From NCBI RefSeq assembly GCF_015602705.1, contig NZ_CP059081.1, forward strand, positions 248,001-312,000: a stretch of DNA of 64,000 bases, read 5' to 3'. The stretch comes from Acinetobacter lwoffii. Lineage in GTDB: Bacteria > Pseudomonadota > Gammaproteobacteria > Pseudomonadales > Moraxellaceae. Shown piece after piece: positions 48,802 through 57,656 of this stretch (position 1 is its first letter; each line of letters starts with the position of its first letter). Made by a program: the position numbers and the translations under genes. The notes under the pieces are model-generated. The model was not told where the DNA came from and ran no database searches. It worked only from the letters and a program-made list of their open reading frames with translations.

Positions 48802-49401
48802 TCAGGCAGCTGCCATGTTTAAATATTTTTCATGCAATGGGCGGAGATGGGCATAAAGATGATCCAGATGACCATCATTCAGCACAATATCATCAGCCAT
48901 GGCCTGTTTCTGTTCACGTGACATTTGTGCGGCAATAATGTTTCGGATTTGCTCAATATTTTGACCATCACGTTGTGAGGCACGTTCAATTTGCAATTCG
49001 ATCGTGGCATCAATCAGTAAGCGATGCTGGGTGAGCTCATGTTGATTGGTCTCAAACAGGAGCGGTGAAACCAGAATGGCATAGGAACTTTGCGCAGCAT
49101 CTAGCTGCTGAATAATCGAAGTGCGAATTGCTGGATGAGTAATATTTTCCAGGGTTTTACGTGCTTCAGGAGACTGGAAAATATATTCGCGCAAGGCACG
49201 ACGATTCAGTGAACCATCTTCAAGCAGTACCCAATCCCCAAAAACCTGCTGAATCTGGGCAAGTGCAGGCTGGCCAATCGCGACCACTTCACGCGCCACC
49301 ACATCGGCATCCACAACGACAATGCTTTGTGCTTCAAACCATTGGCTGGCCGCAGACTTGCCACTACCAATCCCGCCGGTTAATCCGAGTATAAATTTCA
49401 C
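48802..49401 (-). CDS. coaE: Dephospho-CoA kinase
   Basis: CoaE phosphorylates dephospho-CoA in the last step of CoA synthesis. The 199-residue product has the P-loop GLTGGIGSGKSAAS at the N-terminus and the conserved DADVVAREVV and SPLLFE segments. The start is the GTG at 49401, one base after the pilD stop. This pilB-pilC-pilD-coaE order is typical of gammaproteobacteria. The gene is last in the run and ends at a terminator shared with the EamA gene. Confidence 0.94.
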   Translation of the reverse strand: MKFILGLTGGIGSGKSAASQWFEAQSIVVVDADVVAREVVAIGQPALAQIQQVFGDWVLLEDGSLNRRALREYIFQSPEARKTLENITHPAIRTSIIQQLDAAQSSYAILVSPLLFETNQHELTQHRLLIDATIELQIERASQRDGQNIEQIRNIIAAQMSREQKQAMADDIVLNDGHLDHLYAHLRPLHEKYLNMAAA

Positions 49402-49402
49402 T

Positions 49403-50263
49403 TTATTGACCTAAATACACTTTCATAATCTGCTCGCCCCACAGAAAAGCAATCCAGCCGGCAATCGCGATATAGGGACCAAAGGCAAAAGGCTGATTTT
49501 CCTTACGGACTTTCAGCAGGATAATCCCGATAATCGCGCCCACTAAAGAAGAAAGGAGCACAATTAATGGTAATAGCAAAGGCCCCATCCAGGCACCCAA
49601 GGCGGCAAGCAATTTAAAATCGCCATAGCCCATACCTTCCTTGCCAGTGACGATTTTAAAGACATAATAGACCACCCACAAACACAGAAAGCCAATGATA
49701 TAGCCCCAGATGGCAGCGCTCGGTGAGGTATAGAGGGCATAACTATTGACGCCCAGACCCAGCGCGGCCAGGGGCAGGGTATAACGGTCCGGCAATAACT
49801 GGGTGTCAAAATCAATAAAAGTCAGTGCAATTAAGACATAAGTCAGAATCAGGCCAAATAACATCTGGACAGTCGGACCAAAAACAGCCACCACCATCAG
49901 CGCACAGGCCGCGGTCAGAAGCTCAATCAGTGGATAGCGGATACTGATGGGATTCTGGCAGTTGCCGCACTTGCCGCGCAAGACCAGCCAGCTGATGACG
50001 GGAATATTCTGGTACCAGCGGATTGGTTGATGACATTTGGGGCAAGTCGAATCGGGTTTGCTTAAACTTAATTTGGTCTCATCAATAATTGGCTGTTCCG
50101 GATGCAGGAACATCTGGCAATCGGTACGCCATTCCTGCTCCATCATCTTGGGAGTGCGATAAATCACCACATTTAAGAAACTACCAATGCAGAGGCTAAA
50201 AAGCCCAACTGCGCTATACAGCGCTGTTGGGTTTTGAATGAAATATTGAATAAGATCTTGCAT
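49403..50263 (-). CDS. pilD: Prepilin peptidase / N-methyltransferase PilD
   Basis: PilD is an inner-membrane aspartic protease that cleaves and methylates type IV pilins and type II secretion pseudopilins. The 286-residue protein has a cytoplasmic zinc-type loop with two CxxC pairs (CPKC near residue 73, CGNC near 98), the catalytic aspartates in FIDFDTQLLPD and GYGDFKLLAALG, and eight hydrophobic helices. It overlaps pilC by one base (TAATG) and is followed by coaE. Confidence 0.94.
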   Translation of the reverse strand: MQDLIQYFIQNPTALYSAVGLFSLCIGSFLNVVIYRTPKMMEQEWRTDCQMFLHPEQPIIDETKLSLSKPDSTCPKCHQPIRWYQNIPVISWLVLRGKCGNCQNPISIRYPLIELLTAACALMVVAVFGPTVQMLFGLILTYVLIALTFIDFDTQLLPDRYTLPLAALGLGVNSYALYTSPSAAIWGYIIGFLCLWVVYYVFKIVTGKEGMGYGDFKLLAALGAWMGPLLLPLIVLLSSLVGAIIGIILLKVRKENQPFAFGPYIAIAGWIAFLWGEQIMKVYLGQ

Positions 50264-51492
50264 TAAACCACAGAACCCATTTGGAAGATTGGAAGGTACA
50301 TGGCAATCACCAGACCACCGACGAGTACACCGAGAACAGCCATGATCAAGGGCTCCATCATGGAGGTGAGACCGTCTACGGCATTGTCGACTTCATTTTC
50401 ATAATGCGTGGCTACTTTATCCAGCATGGCATCCAGCGCACCGGATTCCTCACCAATGGCAACCATTTGCACGGCCATAGATGGAAACTTGTTAGTCACG
50501 CGCATAGCAAACTGTAGTTGTTGACCAGTGGCAACATCTTCGCGGATTTTCATCACGGCATCTTCATACACCACGTTATTGGTTGCGCCGGCAGTGGATT
50601 CCAGTGCATCAATCAAGGGTACACCGGCTGCAAAAGTGGTGGCCAAGGTACGGCTATAACGGGCAATAATGGCTTTATACACCAGATCACCGAAAATCGG
50701 TGCTTTAAGTGCTGCTTTATCCAGAAAATCACGGAATTTTTTACTGCGTTTTTTTGCTTCCAGAAAAGCCGTAATGATGGCCCCAATGGCAATAATCAGC
50801 AGGAACCAATATTTTTGCATCCATTCCGACATATTGACTACCATTTTGGTAAAAGCCGGTAAGTCAGCACCAAATGAAGAGAATAAATCCTGGAAAACCG
50901 GGACCACTTTTACCATTAGAATAATCGTGACAATCAGCGCGACCACGACCACCGCAGCCGGGTACTTCATGGCTTTTTTAATTTTTTGCTTGAGCAGTTC
51001 ACTTTTTTCCTTGTAGATCGCGACCCGATCCAGCATGGTTTCTAGCGCACCGGATTGTTCACCCGATTCCACCAGTGAACAAAATAGTTTATCGAAGTAT
51101 TGCGGGTATTTACGCAGTGCACCGGCAAAGGTATTACCACCTTCCACCTCACCTTTAATCCCCAGAACGACTTCACGCATGGCTGGATTCTCCAGACCCT
51201 CTGCAACAATTTCAAAGCCTTGTACCAAGGGTACCCCGGCTTTCATCATGGTCGCTAACTGTCGGGTGAAAATCGTAATATCCAGTGTCGAGACTTTTTT
51301 CTTCATCAAGCCTTCGAGAATATTTTTTTTCTTTTCCCGAATGGTCTTGATGCTGATACCTTGTTTTCGAAGGGTGACCTTGGCCAAAGCCATATTTTTT
51401 GCTGGCAATTCCCCCTTGATCTTTGCCCCTTTACGATCAATTCCTTCATAGCTGAAGATCGGCATCATCTGGCCTTTCTTTACTGCTGCCAT
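50263..51492 (-). CDS. pilC: Type IV pilus inner-membrane platform protein PilC
   Basis: PilC is the inner-membrane platform that couples the assembly ATPase to pilin polymerisation. The 409-residue product has two GspF-type domains (about 75-200 and 275-400) with FTRQLATMMKAGVPL, a second copy YSRTLATTFAAGVPL and a GEESGALDAMLDK segment, and three membrane helices. It lies 31 bases after pilB and overlaps pilD by one base, so the three are one operon. Confidence 0.94.
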   Translation of the reverse strand: MAAVKKGQMMPIFSYEGIDRKGAKIKGELPAKNMALAKVTLRKQGISIKTIREKKKNILEGLMKKKVSTLDITIFTRQLATMMKAGVPLVQGFEIVAEGLENPAMREVVLGIKGEVEGGNTFAGALRKYPQYFDKLFCSLVESGEQSGALETMLDRVAIYKEKSELLKQKIKKAMKYPAAVVVVALIVTIILMVKVVPVFQDLFSSFGADLPAFTKMVVNMSEWMQKYWFLLIIAIGAIITAFLEAKKRSKKFRDFLDKAALKAPIFGDLVYKAIIARYSRTLATTFAAGVPLIDALESTAGATNNVVYEDAVMKIREDVATGQQLQFAMRVTNKFPSMAVQMVAIGEESGALDAMLDKVATHYENEVDNAVDGLTSMMEPLIMAVLGVLVGGLVIAMYLPIFQMGSVV

Positions 51493-51523
51493 ACCTTTAT
51501 CCTTATTTTAGATCAGCGCCTGA

Positions 51524-53233
51524 TCATTCGCTGGTGACACGATTGACTTCCTGTAAAGAAGTCACCCCCTGCATCACCTTGATTAAACCTGACCGGCGTA
51601 AATTGTTAAAACCTGCACGTGCGGAAGCATCGGCAATTTCAAGTGCATTGCCGTCTTCCATAATAATTCTGGAAATTTCGGGTGTTACTTTCATGACTTC
51701 ATAAATACCCACACGACCTTTATAGCCTTCACGACATTCATTGCAACCTACTGGTTCATAGATTTGGAATTCTGGTTGCTGCAGATCAGTTTCGGTAAAG
51801 CCCATTTCCAATAAGCTTTGTTTCGGAATATCGGCAGGTTTTTTGCACTGTGAACACAGGCGACGCGCCAACCGTTGTGCAATGACCAGGTTGACTGAAG
51901 TGGCAATATTGAAAGAAGGCACCCCCATATTGCGTAAACGGGTCAAAGTCTCAGGCGCACTATTGGTATGTAAGGTCGACATCACCATATGGCCGGTCTG
52001 GGCCGCTTTAATCGCAATCTCTGCAGTTTCCAGATCCCGAATCTCACCGACCATCACGATATCCGGATCTTGACGTAAGAAGGACTTCAAGGCAGCAGAG
52101 AAGGTCAGGCCGACTTTATTGTTGACGTTGACCTGGTTAATCCCTTGTAGGTTGATCTCGACCGGATCTTCCGCTGTGGAAATATTGGTATCTTCACGGT
52201 TTAAAATATTCAGACCGGTATAAAGAGAAACTGTTTTACCGGAACCGGTCGGACCGGTGATCAGCAGCATCCCTTGCGGTTTGTCCAGTGCCTGCATAAA
52301 CAGTTCTTTTTGTTCCGGTTCATAGCCCAGAGCATCAATCCCCAGCATCGCGCTGGATGGATCCAGAATACGCAGTACCAGCTTCTCGCCAAACAGGGTA
52401 GGGAGAGAGTTAACACGGAAATCAATGGCTTTATTCTTAGAAAGTTTTAACTTAATACGACCATCTTGAGGTACACGCTTTTCCGAAATGTCCATTTGCG
52501 ACATAACCTTAAGACGCGAAGACAGGCGATTTGCCAGCTGTAAGGGCGGGGTTGCAATCTGACGTAGCACCCCATCGACCCGGTAACGTACCCGATAGAT
52601 TTTTTCATAAGGTTCAAAGTGTAAGTCTGAAGCCCCCATACGGATCGCATCAATCAGCAATTTATTAATATATTTGACAATCGGCGCTTCATCACCTTTA
52701 TTGCTTTCTTCATCTTCTTTATTCGGATCTGAGGTGTCGACATCAACATCCAGGTCGAAATCTTCATCGAATTCAAAGGTACTTTCTTCGGTAAAATTCT
52801 GTTCGATCAGTTTTTCAAGTTTATTGTGTTCAACAATAATGGTTTCAATGTTAAGTTTGGTCGAAAAACGGACTGCATCAATTGCTTCGATATTGGTCGG
52901 GTTGCTGGTCGCAACATATAAAATACTGGAATTTTTAAAAATCGGCAGGATGCGATGCTTGGTAATCAGCTTTTCATCAATCGCATCCCGCAAAATTTGG
53001 GCAGGATCATAGGCACTGATATCAAACAGCGGTTCGCCAAATTCAACTGAAATCGTTTCAGCAATGACGGTCGGAGAAAGCTGTTGCTGGTTAATCAGCT
53101 CCGCGACAATATCGATTTTTTCTTGTTTGGCATGCGCCAACGCACTGCGCATATCTTCAGCCGAGATGACGCCTTCCTCGACCAAACGACGAATAAATCC
53201 GGTAAATCTCGGCGACCCCTGTAATGCTGTCAT
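51524..53233 (-). CDS. pilB: Type IV pilus assembly ATPase PilB
   Basis: PilB is the cytoplasmic hexameric ATPase for pilus extension. The 569-residue product has an N-terminal N1/MshEN-type domain (about 5-150), an acidic linker rich in Asp and Glu, and the GspE ATPase domain: Walker A GPTGSGKTVSLY near residue 328, an Asp box DPDIVMVGEIRD near 390, a His box and a C4 zinc motif CSQC/CNEC (about 460-504). It heads the minus-strand pilB-pilC-pilD-coaE run. The pilin and retraction ATPases are not in the window. Confidence 0.95.
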   Translation of the reverse strand: MTALQGSPRFTGFIRRLVEEGVISAEDMRSALAHAKQEKIDIVAELINQQQLSPTVIAETISVEFGEPLFDISAYDPAQILRDAIDEKLITKHRILPIFKNSSILYVATSNPTNIEAIDAVRFSTKLNIETIIVEHNKLEKLIEQNFTEESTFEFDEDFDLDVDVDTSDPNKEDEESNKGDEAPIVKYINKLLIDAIRMGASDLHFEPYEKIYRVRYRVDGVLRQIATPPLQLANRLSSRLKVMSQMDISEKRVPQDGRIKLKLSKNKAIDFRVNSLPTLFGEKLVLRILDPSSAMLGIDALGYEPEQKELFMQALDKPQGMLLITGPTGSGKTVSLYTGLNILNREDTNISTAEDPVEINLQGINQVNVNNKVGLTFSAALKSFLRQDPDIVMVGEIRDLETAEIAIKAAQTGHMVMSTLHTNSAPETLTRLRNMGVPSFNIATSVNLVIAQRLARRLCSQCKKPADIPKQSLLEMGFTETDLQQPEFQIYEPVGCNECREGYKGRVGIYEVMKVTPEISRIIMEDGNALEIADASARAGFNNLRRSGLIKVMQGVTSLQEVNRVTSE

Positions 53234-53278
53234 GCTATAAATGCCTATTCATCAAATTCTTTTAATTGCTATACTAAA

Positions 53279-53310
53279 ATTATACGTTTGTTACGTAAAA
53301 ATACCATAGC
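53279..53310 (-). promoter_or_regulatory. Candidate promoter of pilBCD
   Basis: On the minus strand a perfect TATAAT lies at 53284-53279, about 45 bases before the pilB start. The matching -35 box is weak. Confidence 0.4.
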
Positions 53311-53510
53311 CAAGAGTGCTGCTAGCTTCTTCATCTCCAGTAAAAGCATGAACTGGTTGGAAGAAGTCCCCATTTTTTTAAGTGATAACAAAAAATAACC
53401 ATTTTGGATAGTCTAAACCGAGAATGAGTGATAAGAAAACTATTCTTTTAATTTTCCAATTCCGTGTAGAATGTGCCCAATTCAAAATATGTAAATGAAA
53501 TAGGTTAATT

Positions 53511-54302
53511 ATGTCGGTTTCGACGATTACCCCTTGGGTGATAGGTAACTGGAAAATGAATCCGGTGCAGGCAGAGGCATTGAGCTTGGTGCGTGGTATT
53601 AAGAGTTTACTGGAAACTGCACCGATTGCCGAAGATCAATGTCATTTAGGTGTGGCACCAATTGCGATTGCCTTAAGCCAGATTCAGGCAGAGCTGTCAT
53701 CTGCGGTTCGTCCGATTTATACCGTAGCACAAGATGTTTCACGTATTTCTGGAACAGGCGCCTACACTGGTGAAGTCAGTGCTGAATTGTTGACCGATAG
53801 CCAAATTCACTATGTACTGGTAGGTCATTCTGAGCGCCGTGAAATATTTGCAGAAAAGTCTGATATTTTAAATGCTAAAATCAAGAATGCTTTAAATGCC
53901 GGTTTGACGGTAATTTATTGTGTGGGTGAAAGTCTGGAACAACGTGAATCCGGGCAGGCAGAAGCTGTAGTACTGCAACAAATCTGTGATATTGCTGCTG
54001 TGGTTGAAGCGGAGCAATGGAAAAATGTCGTGATTGCCTATGAACCGATCTGGGCAATTGGAACCGGTAAAACTGCTTCTCCTGAAGATGCGCAGGCCAT
54101 GCATGCACAAATCCGTCAAGGTTTAAGCCAGATCACTGGCTATGGCGCGACGATGGCGATTTTATATGGTGGTAGTGTCAAGCCGGAAAATGCAGTAGAG
54201 TTAGCAGCCTGCCCAGATATCAATGGGGCATTGGTCGGTGGTGCATCACTCAATGCTGAGTCGTTCCATAAAATTGCTCATGCATTTGCAAATACACAAT
54301 AA
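53511..54302 (+). CDS. tpiA: Triose-phosphate isomerase
   Basis: TpiA interconverts dihydroxyacetone phosphate and glyceraldehyde 3-phosphate. The 263-residue product has GNWKMN (catalytic Lys) near residue 12, VGHSERRE (catalytic His) near 103, the signature [11 protein letters not shown] (catalytic Glu) near 173, and the phosphate-binding [10 protein letters not shown] near 217. It lies 13 bases before secG, a pairing conserved in related bacteria. Confidence 0.96.
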   Translation: MSVSTITPWVIGNWKMNPVQAEALSLVRGIKSLLETAPIAEDQCHLGVAPIAIALSQIQAELSSAVRPIYTVAQDVSRISGTGAYTGEVSAELLTDSQIHYVLVGHSERREIFAEKSDILNAKIKNALNAGLTVIYCVGESLEQRESGQAEAVVLQQICDIAAVVEAEQWKNVVIAYEPIWAIGTGKTASPEDAQAMHAQIRQGLSQITGYGATMAILYGGSVKPENAVELAACPDINGALVGGASLNAESFHKIAHAFANTQ

Positions 54303-54315
54303 TTAGGAGTTCAGC

Positions 54316-54645
54316 ATGCAAACTTTTGTGCTGGTAGTACATATTATCTTAGCTGTTTTGATGATTGTCTTGATTTTGGTTCAGCATGGTAAAGGTGCAG
54401 ATGCTGGTGCCTCTTTCGGCGGCGGTGGTGCAGCGACAGTATTTGGAGCTTCAGGTTCGGGTAATTTCATGACCCGTTTAACTGCGATTTTTACTGCACT
54501 GTTCTTCGTGACCAGTCTGACTTTGGCGATTTTGGCCAAGCAACAAACCTCGAATGCCTATAGTTTGGGATCTGTTCAGTCTGCGCCGACCGTACCTGTG
54601 CAATCGAATGAAACTTCACCAACTGCACCAGAAACGACCGAATAG
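54316..54645 (+). CDS. secG: Preprotein translocase subunit SecG
   Basis: SecG is the small helper subunit of the SecYEG translocon. The 109-residue product has two membrane helices (about 3-22 and 52-72) with the conserved linker LVQHGKGADAGASFGGG between them. The C-terminal tail is Ser/Thr/Pro/Ala-rich. It follows tpiA by 13 bases; a tRNA-Leu gene starts 53 bases downstream, as in E. coli (secG-leuU). Confidence 0.94.
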   Translation: MQTFVLVVHIILAVLMIVLILVQHGKGADAGASFGGGGAATVFGASGSGNFMTRLTAIFTALFFVTSLTLAILAKQQTSNAYSLGSVQSAPTVPVQSNETSPTAPETTE

Positions 54646-54698
54646 TTTTAATTAATCCTTTCTTTTTTTCAGTGATGCGACTAGAATGCGTCACAGCT

Positions 54699-54783
54699 GC
54701 GGTGGTGGTGGAATTGGTAGACACGCTACCTTGAGGTGGTAGTGCTTTCGGGCGTGGGGGTTCAAGTCCCCCCTTCCGCACCA
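54699..54783 (+). tRNA. tRNA-Leu (anticodon GAG)
   Basis: This is an 85-base type II tRNA with a long variable arm. The anticodon GAG is at 54733-54735 in a CUACC/GGUAG stem. The D-loop, the T-loop GGTTCAAGTCC and an encoded 3' CCA are present. The acceptor stem has one U-U mismatch. Its place after secG matches E. coli leuU. Confidence 0.95.
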
Positions 54784-54836
54784 ACTTATAATCCAGAAAT
54801 TTAAGTTGGTGTATGCAGCTGAAAAACTTCTATTGA

Positions 54837-54913
<77 letters not shown>

Positions 54914-54948
54914 ATCAATCCTTTTTAAAGACGCAAACTTTCAAGAGG

Positions 54949-54971
54949 CAGCTTAAACCAGTATTAAGCTG
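54949..54971 (+). repeat. Hairpin in the spacer between initiator tRNA copies 1 and 2
   Basis: CAGCTTAA and TTAAGCTG pair perfectly around ACCAGTA. A similar hairpin sits in the next spacer with changed base pairs. Confidence 0.6.
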
Positions 54972-54993
54972 AGAAATATAATTTGCATGTTGT

Positions 54994-55070
<77 letters not shown>

Positions 55071-55072
55071 AT

Positions 55073-55118
55073 CTTTTAAAGATGCAAACTTTAAAAGCAG
55101 TTTAAGTGTTTTAAACTG
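55073..55118 (+). repeat. Two hairpins in the spacer between initiator tRNA copies 2 and 3
   Basis: CTTTTAAAG and CTTTAAAAG (55073-55097, nine perfect pairs, loop ATGCAAA), then CAGTTTAA and TTAAACTG (55098-55118, loop GTGTT). Both have partners in the previous spacer. Confidence 0.65.
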
Positions 55119-55137
55119 AACGTTATTTGTACGCTGA

Positions 55138-55214
<77 letters not shown>

Positions 55215-55260
55215 TTTTTTCAGCGACAGATGACAAATATGCAGAATGATGTGGTTTTGA

Positions 55261-55289
55261 TTGAAAAGTTCTCATCTTTTGTATATAAT
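55261..55289 (+). promoter_or_regulatory. Strong sigma-70 promoter for initiator tRNA copy 4
   Basis: TTGAAA at 55261-55266, a 17-base gap, then a perfect TATAAT at 55284-55289. Transcription should start about 7-8 bases later, just before the tRNA at 55303. Confidence 0.75.
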
Positions 55290-55302
55290 TTTTGCACGTT
55301 GA

Positions 55303-55379
<77 letters not shown>

Positions 55380-55386
55380 AGTTTCT

Positions 55387-55416
55387 AAAAAGAGGCTCAC
55401 AACAAGGTGGGCCTTT
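55387..55416 (+). terminator. Imperfect hairpin after initiator tRNA copy 4
   Basis: AAAAAGAGGCTCAC pairs with GGTGGGCCTTTTT with one bulge, followed by a T-run. Probably the end of the tRNA transcript. Confidence 0.55.
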
Positions 55417-55460
55417 TTGCACAGTGGGATTTGAAAAAATCTTAAATTGTGCATTAATTG

Positions 55461-55481
55461 GGGCGATTTACGCCCTTTTTT
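55461..55481 (+). terminator. Intrinsic terminator or attenuator upstream of rimP
   Basis: GGGCG and CGCCC around ATTTA, followed by six T. It lies 120 bases before rimP and could partly stop read-through from the tRNA array into the nusA operon. Confidence 0.7.
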
Positions 55482-55602
55482 ATTGGCTATCGTGTAGTGT
55501 CGACATTATTTGGTCAAATCTCCATGTTTCACTACTACTATAGTTTGTATTGGTTTGTAGTGGTCAAATAGATCATAAAATCGCACCAGATGACGAGAGT
55601 AA

Positions 55603-56127
55603 ATGAAGCTATCAAATAAAACTCAAGCACTTCAGGACTTGATTGCACCAGCAGTTGAAGCCTGTAATGTAAACCTTTGGGGGATTGAATTCCTGCCACA
55701 GGGTAAATGTTCGTTATTACGTATCTACATCGACAAGCCAGTCGATGAGAGCGTTGCACCAGCAATCAATGAAGATGGTGAAGAAGAGCAGGGGCGTGGT
55801 ATTGGCGTTCAGGATTGTGTGCGTGTCACGCAGCAAGTGGGCGCAATGCTGGATGTTCATGATCCGATCTCGGGTGAATATTCACTTGAAGTATCTTCGC
55901 CAGGCTGGGACCGTCCATTCTTCCAGCTCGAGCAGATGTCAGGCTATATCGGTCATACCGTAGCACTACGTTTGATCAGTGCGGTAGATAACCGTCGTAA
56001 ATTCCAGGCCAAACTGGTTGCTGTCGATCTTGAAAATGAAATGATTCAGGTTGAAGTAGAAAAGCAACAGGTATTGGAGATCGACAGTCACAATATCGAT
56101 AAAGCAAATTTGGTCTTCCAAGATTAA
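55603..56127 (+). CDS. rimP: Ribosome maturation factor RimP
   Basis: RimP helps assemble the 30S subunit. The 174-residue product has the N-terminal RimP domain with [11 protein letters not shown] and a longer acidic loop ([11 protein letters not shown]) inside it, then [14 protein letters not shown], the family signature, and the C-terminal SH3-like domain. E. coli RimP is about 150, so the acidic insert is an extra. It heads the rimP-nusA-infB-rbfA operon, 34 bases before nusA. Confidence 0.95.
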   Translation: MKLSNKTQALQDLIAPAVEACNVNLWGIEFLPQGKCSLLRIYIDKPVDESVAPAINEDGEEEQGRGIGVQDCVRVTQQVGAMLDVHDPISGEYSLEVSSPGWDRPFFQLEQMSGYIGHTVALRLISAVDNRRKFQAKLVAVDLENEMIQVEVEKQQVLEIDSHNIDKANLVFQD

Positions 56128-56161
56128 TTTAATAAATAAAAATTTAACGAATAGGTGACGT

Positions 56162-57646
56162 ATGGCACGTGAAATTCTGACCGTCGTTGAAACGGTTAGT
56201 AACGAAAAAGGTGTACCTCGTGAAGCGATCTTTGAAGCGCTTGAGCAAGCTTTAGTTGCTGCGACAAAGAAAAAATTCTACGAAGGAACACATTCGGAAG
56301 AAGCACGTTTACGTGTGGAAATTGATCGTAAAACAGGTGACTATCGTACTTTCCGTCAGTGGGAAGTGGTAGCAGACGAAGACCATGAAATGCCAGCTTG
56401 TCAGGATGCCATCTCTGATGTCGATCCGGCAAAATGGTCGATTGGGGACATTCGTGAGCTTGAAGTTGAATCGATTGACTTCGGTCGTATTGCAGCGCAA
56501 ATTGCCAAGCAAGTGATCGTACAGAAGATCCGTGAAGCAGAACGTGCACTTGTAGCCGATGCTTACGAATCTAAAGTCGGCGAGCTGATCTACGGTGAAG
56601 TGAAAAAACAAACCAAAGACGGCTTTATCATTGACCTAGGTGACAATGCTGAAGCATATCTTGCTCGTGAAGAAATGATTCCGAAAGAAATCCTTCGTCC
56701 GAAGCAACGCGTAAATGCGATTCTGTTCAATGTCAACCGTGAAGGTCGTGGTGCGCAGTTACAACTGTCACGTGCTAAACCGGATATGCTGATTGCATTG
56801 ATGAAGAAAGAAATTCCTGAGATTTCTGAAGAAATCATTGAAATTAAAGCGGCGGCTCGCCAACCAGGTGTTCGTGCTAAAATTGCAGTGAAAACCAATG
56901 ACCACCGTATTGACCCGGTGGGTGCTTGTATTGGTATGCGTGGTACTCGTATTCAGGCTGTACAGCAAGAGCTCAATGGCGAGCGTATTGATGTGGTAGT
57001 TTGGTCGGATGATCCTGCGCAATATATCGCAAGTGCATTGGAACCAGCAGATGTATCGAGTATTGTCATCGATGAAGATGCACGTACTGCCGACATCATT
57101 TTCGCAACCAGCGACCAGTTGGCACGTGCGATTGGTTCACAAGGTCAGAACGTTCGTCTGGCATCTGAATTGACTGGCTACAAGCTGGACATGATGCTGG
57201 AAGAGGAATACTACGCCCGTCAACAAAACGAAGCGCAACAATATTTAGACATGTTTGTTACCCGTCTGGATATCGCGGAAGATTTGGCGATGGCATTGGT
57301 AGAAATGGGCTTCACCTCGCTTGAAGAAATTGCTTATGTCCCTGCAGAAACGTTTGATGAAATCGAACTGGATGCGGAACTGGTTGAACTACTGCAAAGC
57401 CGTGCGAAAGAAATTGCACTTGCTGATGCATTACAACAGCAAGAGAACATACAAGCGCCAAGTGAAGAACTTGTTGCAATGGAAGGCATGACAGTAGAGA
57501 TCGCACAAGCGCTAGCAGCTCGTGGTGTGGTAACAGTGGATGATTTAGCAGATCAGGCGACTGACGATATCGAAGATATTGAAGGTTTGGGTGCTGAGAA
57601 AGCAGGTCAACTCATTATGAAAGCGCGCGAATCATGGTTTAACTAG
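56162..57646 (+). CDS. nusA: Transcription termination/antitermination factor NusA
   Basis: NusA binds RNA polymerase and modulates pausing, termination and antitermination. The 494-residue product has the N-terminal domain (1-130), an S1 domain (YGEVKKQTKDGFIIDLGDNAEAYL, about 140), two KH domains with DPVGACIGMRGTRIQ and ARAIGSQGQNVRLASE, and two C-terminal acidic repeats (about 360-494) as in E. coli. Its stop is ten bases before infB. Confidence 0.96.
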   Translation: MAREILTVVETVSNEKGVPREAIFEALEQALVAATKKKFYEGTHSEEARLRVEIDRKTGDYRTFRQWEVVADEDHEMPACQDAISDVDPAKWSIGDIRELEVESIDFGRIAAQIAKQVIVQKIREAERALVADAYESKVGELIYGEVKKQTKDGFIIDLGDNAEAYLAREEMIPKEILRPKQRVNAILFNVNREGRGAQLQLSRAKPDMLIALMKKEIPEISEEIIEIKAAARQPGVRAKIAVKTNDHRIDPVGACIGMRGTRIQAVQQELNGERIDVVVWSDDPAQYIASALEPADVSSIVIDEDARTADIIFATSDQLARAIGSQGQNVRLASELTGYKLDMMLEEEYYARQQNEAQQYLDMFVTRLDIAEDLAMALVEMGFTSLEEIAYVPAETFDEIELDAELVELLQSRAKEIALADALQQQENIQAPSEELVAMEGMTVEIAQALAARGVVTVDDLADQATDDIEDIEGLGAEKAGQLIMKARESWFN

Positions 57647-57647
57647 G

Positions 57648-57654
57648 AGGTAGT
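57648..57654 (+). promoter_or_regulatory. Strong infB ribosome binding site
   Basis: The sequence AGGAGGTAG directly after the nusA stop region, followed by TATATG, supports the infB ATG at 57657 rather than any later start. Confidence 0.75.
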
Positions 57655-57656
57655 AT

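Noticed and set aside
54491..54784. Minus-strand 97-residue ORF across secG end and tRNA-Leu
   Set aside because: It is the antisense of tRNA-Leu, which gives a familiar false protein (KGGLEPPRPKALPPQG). There is no ribosome site and no conserved domain.
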